Notes: generated by a model from the sequence alone, not told the origin. Counted from the stretch's first letter, positions 35,450 to 44,712 are shown. The stretch: DNA of 64,000 bases from Candidatus Heimdallarchaeota archaeon (GCA_020353515.1 CP070695.1:2514055-2578054); one strand, 5' to 3'. Made by a program: numbers and translations.

Positions 35450-35809
35450 ATGATCCTGTTGAATGCTGCAGATCCCCAGAAGGATGATATTCAAACCGTG
35501 TTGGACTTAGATGTAGATCTCCACAATCCCACACGGCTTTCTATTCTTATGTTTCTCTTACCACGGGGTAGAGCCCCTTTCACAATTATACAAAAGGCAC
35601 TAGGATTAACAAGTGGGAATCTGTCATCTCACATTAAGAAACTTCAAAACAAAGGATATATTGAGGTTAAAAAGAAGTTTATTGACCTTAAGCCCACAAC
35701 AGTCCTGTATTTAAGCATGGAGGGAAGGAAATCTATGGTTGAATATGCCTCCAATCTTTCTTCGGTCTTACAAAATATGCTTGTAGACGAAGGAAGAACT
35801 GACATGTAG
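35450..35809 (+). CDS. Winged-helix transcriptional regulator (ArsR/HTH_34-like)
   Basis: A 119-residue winged-helix protein: HNPTRLSILMFLLP (helix 1), FTIIQKALGLTSGNLSSHIKKLQNKGYIEV (helix-turn-helix) and a wing ending TTVLYLSMEGRKSM, then a dimerisation helix. The SGNLSSHIKKL recognition helix is typical of HTH_34-type repressors. It lies downstream of a six-helix membrane protein and divergently from an ABC-2 transporter that it may control. Confidence 0.87.
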   Translation: MILLNAADPQKDDIQTVLDLDVDLHNPTRLSILMFLLPRGRAPFTIIQKALGLTSGNLSSHIKKLQNKGYIEVKKKFIDLKPTTVLYLSMEGRKSMVEYASNLSSVLQNMLVDEGRTDM

Positions 35810-35829
35810 AAATAGTTTTTAAGTTGGAT

Positions 35830-36297
35830 TCAGGCTGAATCAAGGCTTCTTAACCATTTTCGTAATCGTACCCACCGAAAACTAACTCTAGTAATAATAA
35901 AAGGGAAATAGAAAAGGGTAAGAACAACAATGAGATCAATATTAATTTCACCAACAAATACATATCCATTATAGCACAATAAGATATAGGGAATATAGAA
36001 AATCAATCTTATAATTTGATATAGTGTAGGACTGCCAAGATAAGCAGGATGACCTTGATATTCTGTGGGGAGAAGAAAATACCCATGACCTTCAAGAAAC
36101 ATTGCCAATCCGAACAATATTCCACTAATTAGAGTCGTAAAGAAGAATTCAAAAGAATTGGTCTCTACTAATGAGGTACTAAGTAACAATATTACTCCTA
36201 CTATAAGACACAATAATCCAGAAGCGATGAGAAGGGTTTGAAATCGAGTTCTCTTCACTTCAGTATTTTCTTGTTCATTTTCTAACTCTATGACCAA
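35830..36297 (-). CDS. Four-helix membrane protein, paralogue of the next
   Basis: A 155-residue protein with four predicted transmembrane helices (about 20-40, 50-67, 90-108 and 117-135). Shared with the 36328-36801 neighbour are the VKRTRF/VKRARL start, LIVGVILL, GHGYFLLPTE/GHGYHLLPTE and the RxLRKW-type basic end. The two are a tandem duplication 30 bases apart and probably co-transcribed. Function unknown. Confidence 0.7.
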   Translation of the reverse strand: MVIELENEQENTEVKRTRFQTLLIASGLLCLIVGVILLLSTSLVETNSFEFFFTTLISGILFGLAMFLEGHGYFLLPTEYQGHPAYLGSPTLYQIIRLIFYIPYILLCYNGYVFVGEINIDLIVVLTLFYFPFIITRVSFRWVRLRKWLRSLDSA

Positions 36298-36327
36298 TGA
36301 TATTACATCCCAATAAGGAATCCAATG

Positions 36328-36801
36328 TTAAGGTTCCCATTTACATGTTTTCCAAATCCAACGTCGTAACTGTGACCACTCAGAGGTAGTTCTACTAATA
36401 ACATAGGGGAGAAAAAGGATGGTCATTACGACAAAGAAATCATAATCAAGATTGAGTCCATTAACAATAATTAAGCCATTATAGGCGATTAGAAAGAATA
36501 GAATGTGGTCAAGGACTATTACAACTTGAAATAATACAGGGCTACCGAAATACGTAGGCCGATCTCTTTCTTCTGTGGGGAGAAGATGATACCCATGGCC
36601 TCCAAAGAAAAATGCTAATCCACCAAAAATAGCACTGACCAGAGTAGTCAAGTAAAATTCTAAAGAACCACTCTCTATGAATAAGGTGCCAAATAGCAAA
36701 ATTACTCCTATAACTAAGCACGAAATCCCAATAGCAAAGAGGAGGGTAGGGAGTCGAGCTCTCTTTACATCAGGATCTTCTTTATTTTCCTCTACAACCA
36801 T
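36328..36801 (-). CDS. Four-helix membrane protein, paralogue of the previous
   Basis: A 157-residue protein with the same helix arrangement as the 35830-36297 neighbour and the shared GHGYHLLPTE loop, where a conserved His-Gly-Tyr-x-Leu-Leu-Pro sequence sits between helices 2 and 3. It is the upstream copy of the tandem pair. No known family is recognised. Confidence 0.7.
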   Translation of the reverse strand: MVVEENKEDPDVKRARLPTLLFAIGISCLVIGVILLFGTLFIESGSLEFYLTTLVSAIFGGLAFFFGGHGYHLLPTEERDRPTYFGSPVLFQVVIVLDHILFFLIAYNGLIIVNGLNLDYDFFVVMTILFLPYVISRTTSEWSQLRRWIWKTCKWEP

Positions 36802-36907
36802 TAAAGCATCATCTCATATATGGTGAAAATCAATGAAGGTTGATTATTAAAATCCCTTAGATACCTGCAAGAAATCCTATTACCTATTCAAAAGGAATAA
36901 TTCATAT

Positions 36908-37282
36908 CTATGAAAGCATTAAAACTGGAATAATAAAGTCCATAATACTCTTCTCAGCTTTTCGTAAATGATCCTCGTATGTTTTCCTTTTAATATTCAT
37001 CTCTTCCGCTAATGTTCTTAAGAATACTTGACGGGGAATTTCATAATAACCATTATTTAAAGCCACTGTTAATGCTTCCATCTGTCTTTTCGTAATATTT
37101 TGCTTTAATTTATCTAATGGAAGATAGAGGGGATATGGGGTGTCTAATTTTTTAATGGGCGCCAATTTAAGCACTTTAATTTTTACATCCCGAATTTCGC
37201 TTCTAATGTCCTTGACAATTCGATTTGTACTCTCTGATGTAACTAATAAATTCATAATTAACCGACCATGAAAATATTTCAC
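36908..37282 (-). CDS. Bat-type (HTH_10) transcriptional regulator, N-terminus lost to a probable frameshift
   Basis: The C-terminal half is a bacterio-opsin-activator type helix-turn-helix: ITKRQMEALTVALNNGYYEI, then PRQVFLRTLAEEMNIKRKTY and EDHLRKAEKSIM. From the GTG at 37282 it has 124 residues, but the same frame stays open upstream through RCRCG and QVLDRQDCLELPPVKYFHG, which is normal for the family. The expected ATG at 37451, overlapping the MFS stop by four bases, is one base out of phase. With that base removed the protein would have 180 residues. It is probably coupled to the MFS carrier. The signal it responds to is unknown. Confidence 0.75.
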   Translation of the reverse strand: MKYFHGRLIMNLLVTSESTNRIVKDIRSEIRDVKIKVLKLAPIKKLDTPYPLYLPLDKLKQNITKRQMEALTVALNNGYYEIPRQVFLRTLAEEMNIKRKTYEDHLRKAEKSIMDFIIPVLMLS

Positions 37283-37447
37283 AGGAGGGAGTTCTAAACA
37301 GTCCTGTCTATCAAGAACTTGAGAAAGAGTCGATTCACCACATCTACAACGCTTAAGAATGAGCTGATTGTTACTAGTTTCAGGATAAATTTCCAGAACA
37401 GCGTCAAGAGAGTTCAGAAGATCTGTTGTGGCATTTTTAAGATAAGT

Positions 37448-38785
37448 TCATCCCCCTATAACGGTTTCTGAACTTGAAAATTGGGTATTTTCAGCCATTT
37501 TAACAACAGGCCTTAATTTCAAAGAAATAAATAGAATAGACGAACCAGTGATACAAATCCCAAAAGCAAATGCAACTCCAGCAATCAATCCTGAATTTTC
37601 TACCAATTGACCAGCAATAACTAGTAGTGGAATACCAAAAACCGAGATTAATGTGGGAATTAAGGAATAGACTGAATTTCTAACCTCAGAAGGAACCAGA
37701 TCGATAGTTATTCGGTCTCGCAGAATGTAAGCTATTCTTATAACGAAACTGTTGGATATATTCATTATGACTATAGTTGCTATAAATCCAATCAAATTGA
37801 AGCGATTTTGGGGAGGTAAAAGAGAAAACAATATGAGGTAAGCAGGGAAGAAGATAGACAGATGCAGAAATAGGAAGATGGGAAATTGGTCATTTTTAAA
37901 ACGAATACTCCATTTAGCAACATATAATCTCGCAGGGATTTCTAAGAGGAAGATAATTGTTCTAATAATGCTAGTTCCGAAATCAGAGCCAGTATAGCCA
38001 AAATAAAGAGGAAAGAGAATTAAACTACCCCAAATCAACCAAGTAACCTGATAAATTGCTAGACCAATTATGAAGAGAAACGTAGTCTTACTTAACAACA
38101 TGAACTTGACACCCCCTTTTAGATATTGAAAATAGGATGGTTTTTCCTCTTCAGAGATTTTGCCTTTAGGATCAGTATCAGCAAGAATCTTTGAAGTATA
38201 TACAATCAGAAAAGTAGTCAAGGAAAACTGCAGAAAAAAAACCAGCTGACGTGAAAAAACTGTTGCAAGAATTCCTCCTATCATGAATGAAACTGCTAAG
38301 GAAATATTTGTAGCAAGAGCCACCCGGTCTTTGGCAATACCATAGACCTTCCTATCAATGTCCTCATTTTTTGATGTTCTTTTATAATTTGAATCGAACC
38401 ATGCTTCAATTGTCCCCGAAGATTGAGCATTTCCTAATCCGTTGAATATCGCTATCAATATAAAAATTGGAAATGTTCCAGCAATTGATAGTAAAAAAAA
38501 CGCTACACCATAGCATGTATAAGCTAGTGTCATCACCCACTTCTGACCAATGTAGTCGCCTAATGATCCAGAAGGGAAATCACACATAAGCTGAATCAAT
38601 AACATTACTGAAGTGATAATTGCGGCTTGTGTGAATCCAATTTTATCAATTGCATTAAGGATATAGAAGGTGCTAGATAAACTAAATAAAAACGAGTTCA
38701 ACAACTGGATTATTAAGAATTTCATAGTAAGTGATCGTGTTTGTTCAGGTAAGCTCTCAATACTTAAATAGCGGTAAATCACCAT
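37448..38785 (-). CDS. Major facilitator superfamily transporter
   Basis: A 445-residue carrier with twelve predicted helices. Motif A between helices 2 and 3 is GSLGDYIGQKW. Long central loop at about residues 200-220. The pattern (SLSSTFYILNAIDKIGFTQAA at the start, GLGNAQSSGTIEAWFDS in helix 4-5) is typical of a poorly characterised branch of MFS exporters found with signalling or regulator genes. The stop overlaps the ATG expected for the Bat-type regulator. Confidence 0.88.
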   Translation of the reverse strand: MVIYRYLSIESLPEQTRSLTMKFLIIQLLNSFLFSLSSTFYILNAIDKIGFTQAAIITSVMLLIQLMCDFPSGSLGDYIGQKWVMTLAYTCYGVAFFLLSIAGTFPIFILIAIFNGLGNAQSSGTIEAWFDSNYKRTSKNEDIDRKVYGIAKDRVALATNISLAVSFMIGGILATVFSRQLVFFLQFSLTTFLIVYTSKILADTDPKGKISEEEKPSYFQYLKGGVKFMLLSKTTFLFIIGLAIYQVTWLIWGSLILFPLYFGYTGSDFGTSIIRTIIFLLEIPARLYVAKWSIRFKNDQFPIFLFLHLSIFFPAYLILFSLLPPQNRFNLIGFIATIVIMNISNSFVIRIAYILRDRITIDLVPSEVRNSVYSLIPTLISVFGIPLLVIAGQLVENSGLIAGVAFAFGICITGSSILFISLKLRPVVKMAENTQFSSSETVIGG

Positions 38786-39045
38786 TCTCTCAACACCTAA
38801 AGAAATGGAATTCGTTTGAAAATTTGTTTTCGGAATCTAAACCATTATTAATTCCTTTGTTTCTTGAAATCTAATTACTATAGTCATTTCTCATTTTTTT
38901 TCAAACATATTTTATAATATATCAAACATTCCTCAGCTTTTTTTAAGACTTATGATATTGGTTAAAAATAGTTTCAAACTATACAGAAATTTTATTATTG
39001 AATTCTAGAAGATAAGTCTCGAGATTCAATTTTTGTGGTAAAATC

Positions 39046-40464
39046 ATGGTTAAGACACTTATCAATAAAAAACGACAAGCTATCATAGGGATTGACAGAG
39101 ATATTTGGTATAAGTATGTTCACAATCCCGATAACCGACCTATCATTGAGAGTTTGTCAAACGGACCATTAATAATTGATGAAATCCACAGTGATTACAA
39201 TAAAAATGAAAGAATCCAAAAATCTATCAGTTCAATTTATCGATACTTAAATGACTTACTAGATGAGAAAATTATCATCAAAGCTGGTCGGCTTTTTCAA
39301 TCTCCTCACACATCCTCAAAAGTTCTTTATGATCTATCAGCAGAAATAATTATCCCTGAACGTCCGGAAATCAAAATATGGTCCTCAGATGATAATAGGG
39401 AGAAATTAGCCCTATGCATTGGAACCATTTTGGATAGACATTTCCACCATAAAAGACCTTCAGTCCAACTATTAGAAGATATTTTTTATCGATTTGAGAC
39501 AGAACGATATCAAGGTCTAAGAAATGCGCTTAATGAGTTAGTAAAAAACTCAAAGTCAGACGAGGATAAAAAAGAGCTCATCAAGATAATTAACACTTCA
39601 GATCCATATATAACAGCTCAATCCTTGGAACTATTTTCCCTTATTCATTGGATTATGCAAAAAAAGGACCTAAATTGTATTCTTGAGAAATTAACAGCAT
39701 GCTATCTTGATACAAACTCATCTGGGGATACTCGTAATTCCATCAATGAAAATCAAAATTCATCATCTTCAGATTTTTCTTATTCTGATTATGTTGAATA
39801 CACTCCAATATTGGTACAAACTCTTGATGAAGTAACATGGGAAACGCTCGTCTGGAATTATAATCATAGGGCTATTCTGTTATTATTGAGAAAACCAATG
39901 ACACTTAATGAGATCCACAAGGAACATCATAACGCAGTTTTGACAAGGATAGAGGAAGATAAAAAAGTTGGAAAGAAAATTACTAATATTCCGCGTAGAA
40001 AGAAAAAGAGTACGATCTATAATTATTTACAGATTATGAAGGATGGAGGACTCATTGTTGAGGCAGGCCGTCGGATACGGGAAGGAAAAGCTCTTACAGA
40101 GATACTATATGTTAGAAAAGCCCTTTATGTCTCTAAAGAAAAGGCAATAAAGGATTTCAAGTCAAAAAACTGGAATAAAATTATCGAATTGGTTGGCTCA
40201 CTGTTAGTCCACGCAAATGCCAAAAAGGATTACGATCATCTAAAATTCCGAGACCTAATAACTAATATGGAAAAATTCAAGGCAAACCTGTTTACAAAAG
40301 AATATATACAAGTGATTACTAATCCTCCGACTGATGTGACAGCAAATTTTGAATTTGAACAGCATAACGCATTTTTCGAGGCAGTAAGGTTGCTTGAATG
40401 GTTTTTGGCTTTAGAAGACAGAAAATTATTCCTTAACCAGCTTTTAAATTGTTTTTCAGATTAG
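39046..40464 (+). CDS. Double winged-helix protein with internal duplication
   Basis: A 472-residue soluble protein built of two similar halves. Each starts with a winged-helix unit: residues about 30-90 (SLSNGPLIIDEIHSDY, SSIYRYLNDLLDEKIIIKAG) and about 273-350 (LRKPMTLNEIHKEHHN, STIYNYLQIMKDGGLIVEAG). Each unit is followed by a helical domain of about 100 residues. The shared I-Y-x-Y-L pattern in the recognition helix and the I-x-K/E-A-G end of the wing support duplication. A transcription-regulator role is likely; the helical parts could bind a ligand or partner. It is a single gene with a clear spacer on both sides. Confidence 0.75.
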   Translation: MVKTLINKKRQAIIGIDRDIWYKYVHNPDNRPIIESLSNGPLIIDEIHSDYNKNERIQKSISSIYRYLNDLLDEKIIIKAGRLFQSPHTSSKVLYDLSAEIIIPERPEIKIWSSDDNREKLALCIGTILDRHFHHKRPSVQLLEDIFYRFETERYQGLRNALNELVKNSKSDEDKKELIKIINTSDPYITAQSLELFSLIHWIMQKKDLNCILEKLTACYLDTNSSGDTRNSINENQNSSSSDFSYSDYVEYTPILVQTLDEVTWETLVWNYNHRAILLLLRKPMTLNEIHKEHHNAVLTRIEEDKKVGKKITNIPRRKKKSTIYNYLQIMKDGGLIVEAGRRIREGKALTEILYVRKALYVSKEKAIKDFKSKNWNKIIELVGSLLVHANAKKDYDHLKFRDLITNMEKFKANLFTKEYIQVITNPPTDVTANFEFEQHNAFFEAVRLLEWFLALEDRKLFLNQLLNCFSD

Positions 40465-40567
40465 TAGGAAAAAATTCCTCTAATTGTATCATTGGGTGTG
40501 AACTAAGAGGGATTGATTAATTCAAACTCAATTAGAAGGGCATCATAGATATTTTGGTGAAATAGAC

Positions 40568-40882
40568 ATGTATGATTGTAAAATAACTGTAATAAAAAGA
40601 ACGATAAATGAAGATATTATTCGTGACTATCTCAAAGATGAATATCAAGAAGAAAAGGCGTGTGAACGTTTTAAAGACGGTCAAGAGTTCATGGTTACCA
40701 AAAAAAATAGGTATAAACCTCCAGAGGGGTTCTGTGAATGGGCCTGGGGTGATATACGCCATGATCTCCTCACACTCGTTTATGGAGGGACGATTCCTCA
40801 TATGAAGGATGAACATGCCAATATTGTGGGTTGTACTGATTGGTTTCGTCCTGTTATCTTTAAAATTGAAAGAGTCGACTAA
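40568..40882 (+). CDS. TIGR04076 family protein
   Basis: A 104-residue protein matching the TIGR04076 family: ACERFKDGQEFMV with a conserved cysteine, PEGFCEWAWGDIRHDL, then YGG and NIVGCTDWFRPVIFKIERV at the end. Members are small and have three conserved cysteines, found widely in archaea and anaerobic bacteria, with no established function. The ATG follows TTTTGGTGAAATAG, where GGTGA can pair with 16S rRNA. Confidence 0.88.
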   Translation: MYDCKITVIKRTINEDIIRDYLKDEYQEEKACERFKDGQEFMVTKKNRYKPPEGFCEWAWGDIRHDLLTLVYGGTIPHMKDEHANIVGCTDWFRPVIFKIERVD

Positions 40883-41222
40883 ATAAAGAGATATACATCT
40901 CTTTCAATAGATTATTCCTCGGTTCTGAATAATAAGAGTACCGATTATTAGGATGGTTTACGCGTAAGGTAAGTTCTTCAAATTAACCATACCTACCTAT
41001 ATTTCTCCAACTCCAAGGAAACGAGCATCTGCGATTCGTTTTAATTTCACACTTCTAATACTTACAGTTGTCACTGTTCTATTTAGGAAATATCGTCCAA
41101 GAACGAGGTAGTTCACCTTTACTTCCCTTTTTATTTCTACGATATTCAAAGAGATTAAAAAAATATATACTGGGTCAAAGCTTTCACTTGTCCTAGCAAA
41201 CGAAAATGGGAGTTATGAGATA
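40883..41222. other. Spacer with a possible short minus-strand gene
   Basis: No clear gene. A minus-strand frame at 40997-41149 from a TTG encodes 50 residues (REVKVNYLVLGRYFLNRTV, then VKLKRIADARFLGVGEI), beta-rich and not random-looking, but I cannot confirm it. A TATA-like AATATATAC at 41161-41169 and GGGAG before 41223 belong to the next plus-strand gene. Confidence 0.3.
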
Positions 41223-41984
41223 ATGGCATTGAACCAAATATTATCATATAACATCCTACTACATGTTATTTTTAGTTCTATTTCTGGATTATTACTTTGT
41301 GTTGCCGGAGGAGTTGTTTTATCCCGTGATAGAAGTGCACGTTTGAATAAAATGTTTTTAGGCTTTTTTACAGGCATAGGTTTACATCAAGTATTTGACG
41401 GGATTATGACATACTTCCTTTTCGGGTTGGAAGATATCAATAATGCAAATATTGTTAGAGAACTATCCATTGTAACATTGATTCTAGGATTGAGTTTTGG
41501 ATCGTTGGTCGCTTTAAACCTCTACTATAAAGAAACTCTCTTTACATCTACAAAATTATTAATCTGGGGGTCGTTAACAGTTTTACTGATAATTTTTGGG
41601 ATCTTTGGTGATTATGTAACCCTTGTTGAGACGGGAGGATATGGTTACGGAGACCATGAACCTGGTAAAATTCGTGAGCTATTTGGCTGGATTGGGATAA
41701 CTGGATCCATTCTGATCTTTTCAGGGATTATTGTTGTATTCTTGTTTCTACTCATAAGAGAGGTTGTAGATACTAGAGTTCAGAGGAAAATTATTGGAAT
41801 AACTGTAGGCTTTATTCTGATCAATTTAGTTGTGTTTTTCTTCGATATCTCATTTGCTTTTGCACCATTCAGTGCAGTGATAGCACAACCAATCTTACAT
41901 TTCTTGATACATTTGATAGCTCTGCTTGGTGTAATAATCACCATTACTGTCCTATGGTCTCCAATGTCTTCGGCATCTTCTTAA
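41223..41984 (+). CDS. Seven-helix membrane protein, unknown function
   Basis: A 253-residue protein with seven evenly spaced transmembrane helices. Conspicuous residues in helices are the HQVFDGI block of helix 2 and the HFLIHLIA block of helix 7; the loop 4-5 is acidic/Gly-rich (YGYGDHEPGKIREL). It is not a rhodopsin: no lysine occurs at the retinal position in helix 7. The stop overlaps the stop of the longin-like gene on the other strand by 4 bases. A GGGAG ribosome site precedes the ATG. Confidence 0.72.
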   Translation: MALNQILSYNILLHVIFSSISGLLLCVAGGVVLSRDRSARLNKMFLGFFTGIGLHQVFDGIMTYFLFGLEDINNANIVRELSIVTLILGLSFGSLVALNLYYKETLFTSTKLLIWGSLTVLLIIFGIFGDYVTLVETGGYGYGDHEPGKIRELFGWIGITGSILIFSGIIVVFLFLLIREVVDTRVQRKIIGITVGFILINLVVFFFDISFAFAPFSAVIAQPILHFLIHLIALLGVIITITVLWSPMSSASS

Positions 41985-42664
41985 AACCCAAAGATTTTGG
42001 CACTCTTCATCGTTCGCTCGAGGTACTTAATCAATTTCATCAGTGGTTCTTTAAGCGATTGATGAACATATCCTGAATCAAGAAAAGTCCGTAATACGTC
42101 AATCTTTTGTTGGATGAATTCAGGATCCTTTGCAGTTAATCCCTCACCAAATATTCCCTCTGCGACTGCTTTGGGAGTCGTCTTTTTATCTCGAAGTTGC
42201 TCCATAATATCTTTAATGAACGTCAGTTCTTCTGCAGAGCTAACCACCCCATCTAACTGTACCCCAAAACGTAGAAGAATAGAATTCATCAGTTGATCGA
42301 CTTCATCCGTTTCTTCATCCTGTAAGGGGAAAATTGTACGCGTTTCCATATTTAGAGAAAGTTGAATGAAATTGGGGGAATTACTAAGATGATTGAAGAA
42401 ATTCTCTACTATCTCTTGATCTATATCACTTTTTAAACCTAAAACAAAGATCAAGAAATTAAAACGATTAAAATAGAAGAGCATGTCTTGTAATCCAATA
42501 GTTGACAATTCTGATCCTAACTCTTTTGAAAAGGCAAGAATCGCAGCAATAAATCCTGAAAAGAGATTTTCATCTACAGTTTCTTGAATGAAAGACTTCT
42601 TGTAGACTATAAGTCCACTTGGATGGATCATAATTAACGAATGAAGAGGAAATTCAATTGACAA
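41981..42664 (-). CDS. Longin-like domain protein
   Basis: A 227-residue protein whose N-terminal 115 residues fit a longin-like fold: FPLHSLIMIHPSGLIVYKKSF, then NLFSGFIAAILAFSKELGSE, DMLFYFNRFNFLIFVLGL and VENFFNHLSNSPNF. This start (message strand, helix, strand) recurs in Asgard proteins that associate with small GTPases and resembles eukaryotic longin/roadblock trafficking proteins. The rest is helical, with amphipathic C-terminal helices. The start is a TTG. There is no membrane helix. No GTPase is directly beside it; two lie within the window. Confidence 0.65.
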   Translation of the reverse strand: MSIEFPLHSLIMIHPSGLIVYKKSFIQETVDENLFSGFIAAILAFSKELGSELSTIGLQDMLFYFNRFNFLIFVLGLKSDIDQEIVENFFNHLSNSPNFIQLSLNMETRTIFPLQDEETDEVDQLMNSILLRFGVQLDGVVSSAEELTFIKDIMEQLRDKKTTPKAVAEGIFGEGLTAKDPEFIQQKIDVLRTFLDSGYVHQSLKEPLMKLIKYLERTMKSAKIFGF

Positions 42665-42812
42665 TTCTTACACTCCACGAAGTCTACTCCGAGGGAATCC
42701 TTTCCTTGATATTTTAATGATGTTAGAGGGAACACAACAATATTACAAGAACTCGTTAAACAATCAGTAGATCACATGAGAAAACAATCCTTAAGTGCTC
42801 TTACTCACTGAT

Positions 42813-44573
42813 TTACTCGTTTAACTCCTCCTTTCTTAAAACACGTCTCAAAATTTTACCAACTTGGCTCAGTGGCAGCTCATCACGGAATTCAACAGCT
42901 TTAGGTCGTTTATAACCCGCCATACGACCCCTACACCACTCAATGAATTCTTCTTCAGTTGCAGTTACTCCTTCTTTTAAGACGATATACGCCTTTACAT
43001 ACTCATTACTTGGATCATCCTCACGAGGTAATCCAATAATAGCCGCAAGTTGAACCTTAGGGTGTTCATAAAGCTTATCTTCAATTTCACGGGGGTACGC
43101 TTTAAGCCCAGAGACATTAATCATATCCTTTTTCCGATCAGTAATGACAGTAAACCCTTCTTCGTCCAAGTGCCCAATATCACCAGTTAAGAAGAAATTT
43201 TTACCTTCAATTTCACGAAAAACTTGCTCTGTTTGCTCAGGTCTATTCCAATACCCTTTGAAGATTTGTGGCCCTGCAAGTGCGATTTCTCCATCTTTTC
43301 CAATTGGCATTTCTTTCGTACCAGTATCTAAGTCCACAATTTTGACAAAAGTATCTGGAATCGGTAAACCCACTGTACCAAACTTTCTTGTGTCCTTATT
43401 AGTAGGATTGGCATGGGTTTGAGGAGAAGTTTCTGTCAGGCCATATCCTTCAAAAACAATTGCACCTGTTACTTCTTCAAACTTCCTCGCCAGCTCAGGT
43501 GGGAGGGGAGCAGCCCCAGAACCACAAGCGTTTAAAGAACTCAAATCATATTTATGCACATCAGGATGATTTGCAATCGCTGCATACATGGTTGGGACAG
43601 CGTGTAAAACTGTTCCCTTATACTCGTGAATTGCTTGGAGGACAACAGTAAGAGGAGGATCACCAGCCCGAGGATCAGGAATAACGATTACTTTACTTGC
43701 GATATGAACCGCGACAAGCATCGTAAGGGTTAACCCATAGGAATGATACCACGGAAGGGCACCAATTAAAACTTCTTCTCCGTATCTATAACGCAGAGGT
43801 TCATCAATGAACTCTTCAGTAAAGAGTTGGACATACTCATCATGCTGAAGAATATTACAATAGAGATTACGATGGGAAAGCATTGCTCCCTTAGGAGTAC
43901 CAGTTGTACCACCAGTGTAGAGGATGAGTGCTAATTCTTTGTCAGGATCCAGTTCGATTTTGGGAGGGATTGGGTCACTTGTTGAAATAATCTCATCAAA
44001 AAATGTTGTGATGTCTTCGCGATAATAGGGACTTTTGGGGATTTTTCCGAATATTCCTCCTAGAATTGTTTTCTTCTTAGGCAAATATTGCTTTACACTA
44101 CAAACGACAACTTCTTCAATCTTAGTATCTTTAACTGCATCATATGCTATGGGTGTGAAGTTCTCATCATCCATACAAAAAAGTATTTTGGCACCCGTAT
44201 CCATTAATTGGAAATGTAGCTCCGAAGCCTTGTACATCGGGTTACAGGTCACTGCTACTGCCCCTGCTTTTAAAATACCAAAGAAAATGATGGGATAGTG
44301 TGGTAAATTCGGTAGGAAGATTGCGATACGATCCCCTTTTGTAATTCCTTTATTAGCTAAATAGTTAGCTATCCGATCTGCCTTTTCTTTAACTTCCGAA
44401 AAAGTTAAATGCATTCCTTCAAAGATAGTATAAGTATTAGATCCACTTTTTGCTGCAGTTCTATCAAGCAGCTTAAATAAGGGGTCATTAGGGTACTTGT
44501 CTTCTAGGGTCTTCTTTACAGTCTTAGGCCATTTTTTGCTTTTGTGCCAAATCATTTCTTCCATTAGTATCAT
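42813..44573 (-). CDS. Long-chain acyl-CoA ligase (AMP-forming)
   Basis: A 586-residue ANL-superfamily ligase. P-loop-like LILYTGGTTGTPKGAMLSHRN near 214, A5 GYGLTETSP near 370, A7 TGDIGHLDEEGF near 460 and A10 PLSQVGKILRRVLR at the C-terminus with the catalytic lysine. Sequence style is that of long-chain fatty acyl-CoA ligases, which activate fatty acids via acyl-AMP. An ATG at residue 4 or 5 could also be the start. In an archaeon this points to import and beta-oxidation or acyl transfer of environmental fatty acids, and it may feed the acyltransferase at 9644. Confidence 0.95.
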   Translation of the reverse strand: MILMEEMIWHKSKKWPKTVKKTLEDKYPNDPLFKLLDRTAAKSGSNTYTIFEGMHLTFSEVKEKADRIANYLANKGITKGDRIAIFLPNLPHYPIIFFGILKAGAVAVTCNPMYKASELHFQLMDTGAKILFCMDDENFTPIAYDAVKDTKIEEVVVCSVKQYLPKKKTILGGIFGKIPKSPYYREDITTFFDEIISTSDPIPPKIELDPDKELALILYTGGTTGTPKGAMLSHRNLYCNILQHDEYVQLFTEEFIDEPLRYRYGEEVLIGALPWYHSYGLTLTMLVAVHIASKVIVIPDPRAGDPPLTVVLQAIHEYKGTVLHAVPTMYAAIANHPDVHKYDLSSLNACGSGAAPLPPELARKFEEVTGAIVFEGYGLTETSPQTHANPTNKDTRKFGTVGLPIPDTFVKIVDLDTGTKEMPIGKDGEIALAGPQIFKGYWNRPEQTEQVFREIEGKNFFLTGDIGHLDEEGFTVITDRKKDMINVSGLKAYPREIEDKLYEHPKVQLAAIIGLPREDDPSNEYVKAYIVLKEGVTATEEEFIEWCRGRMAGYKRPKAVEFRDELPLSQVGKILRRVLRKEELNE

Positions 44574-44680
44574 CTTCCTAGGAAATCACTTTGTTAGCTA
44601 CTCTTCCCTAAATAAACGTGTAAAGCTTTTTTCAATGTTGTTCTTCTTTTAGGATAATTATATCCAAAATTTGCACATCG

Positions 44681-44690
44681 TTTTATAAAG
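44681..44690 (+). promoter_or_regulatory. TATA box deciding a leaderless start
   Basis: TTTTATAAAG is centred 28 bases before the ATG at 44713, the spacing expected for a leaderless archaeal transcript. The in-frame GTG at 44692 is only seven bases after the box and would lie upstream of the transcript. Confidence 0.55.
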
Positions 44691-44712
44691 AGTGAAAACA
44701 AATTTATCCGCG

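Noticed and set aside
41223..41984. Seven-helix protein considered as a second rhodopsin
   Set aside because: No lysine lies in helix 7 and no retinal-pocket aromatic pattern is present.
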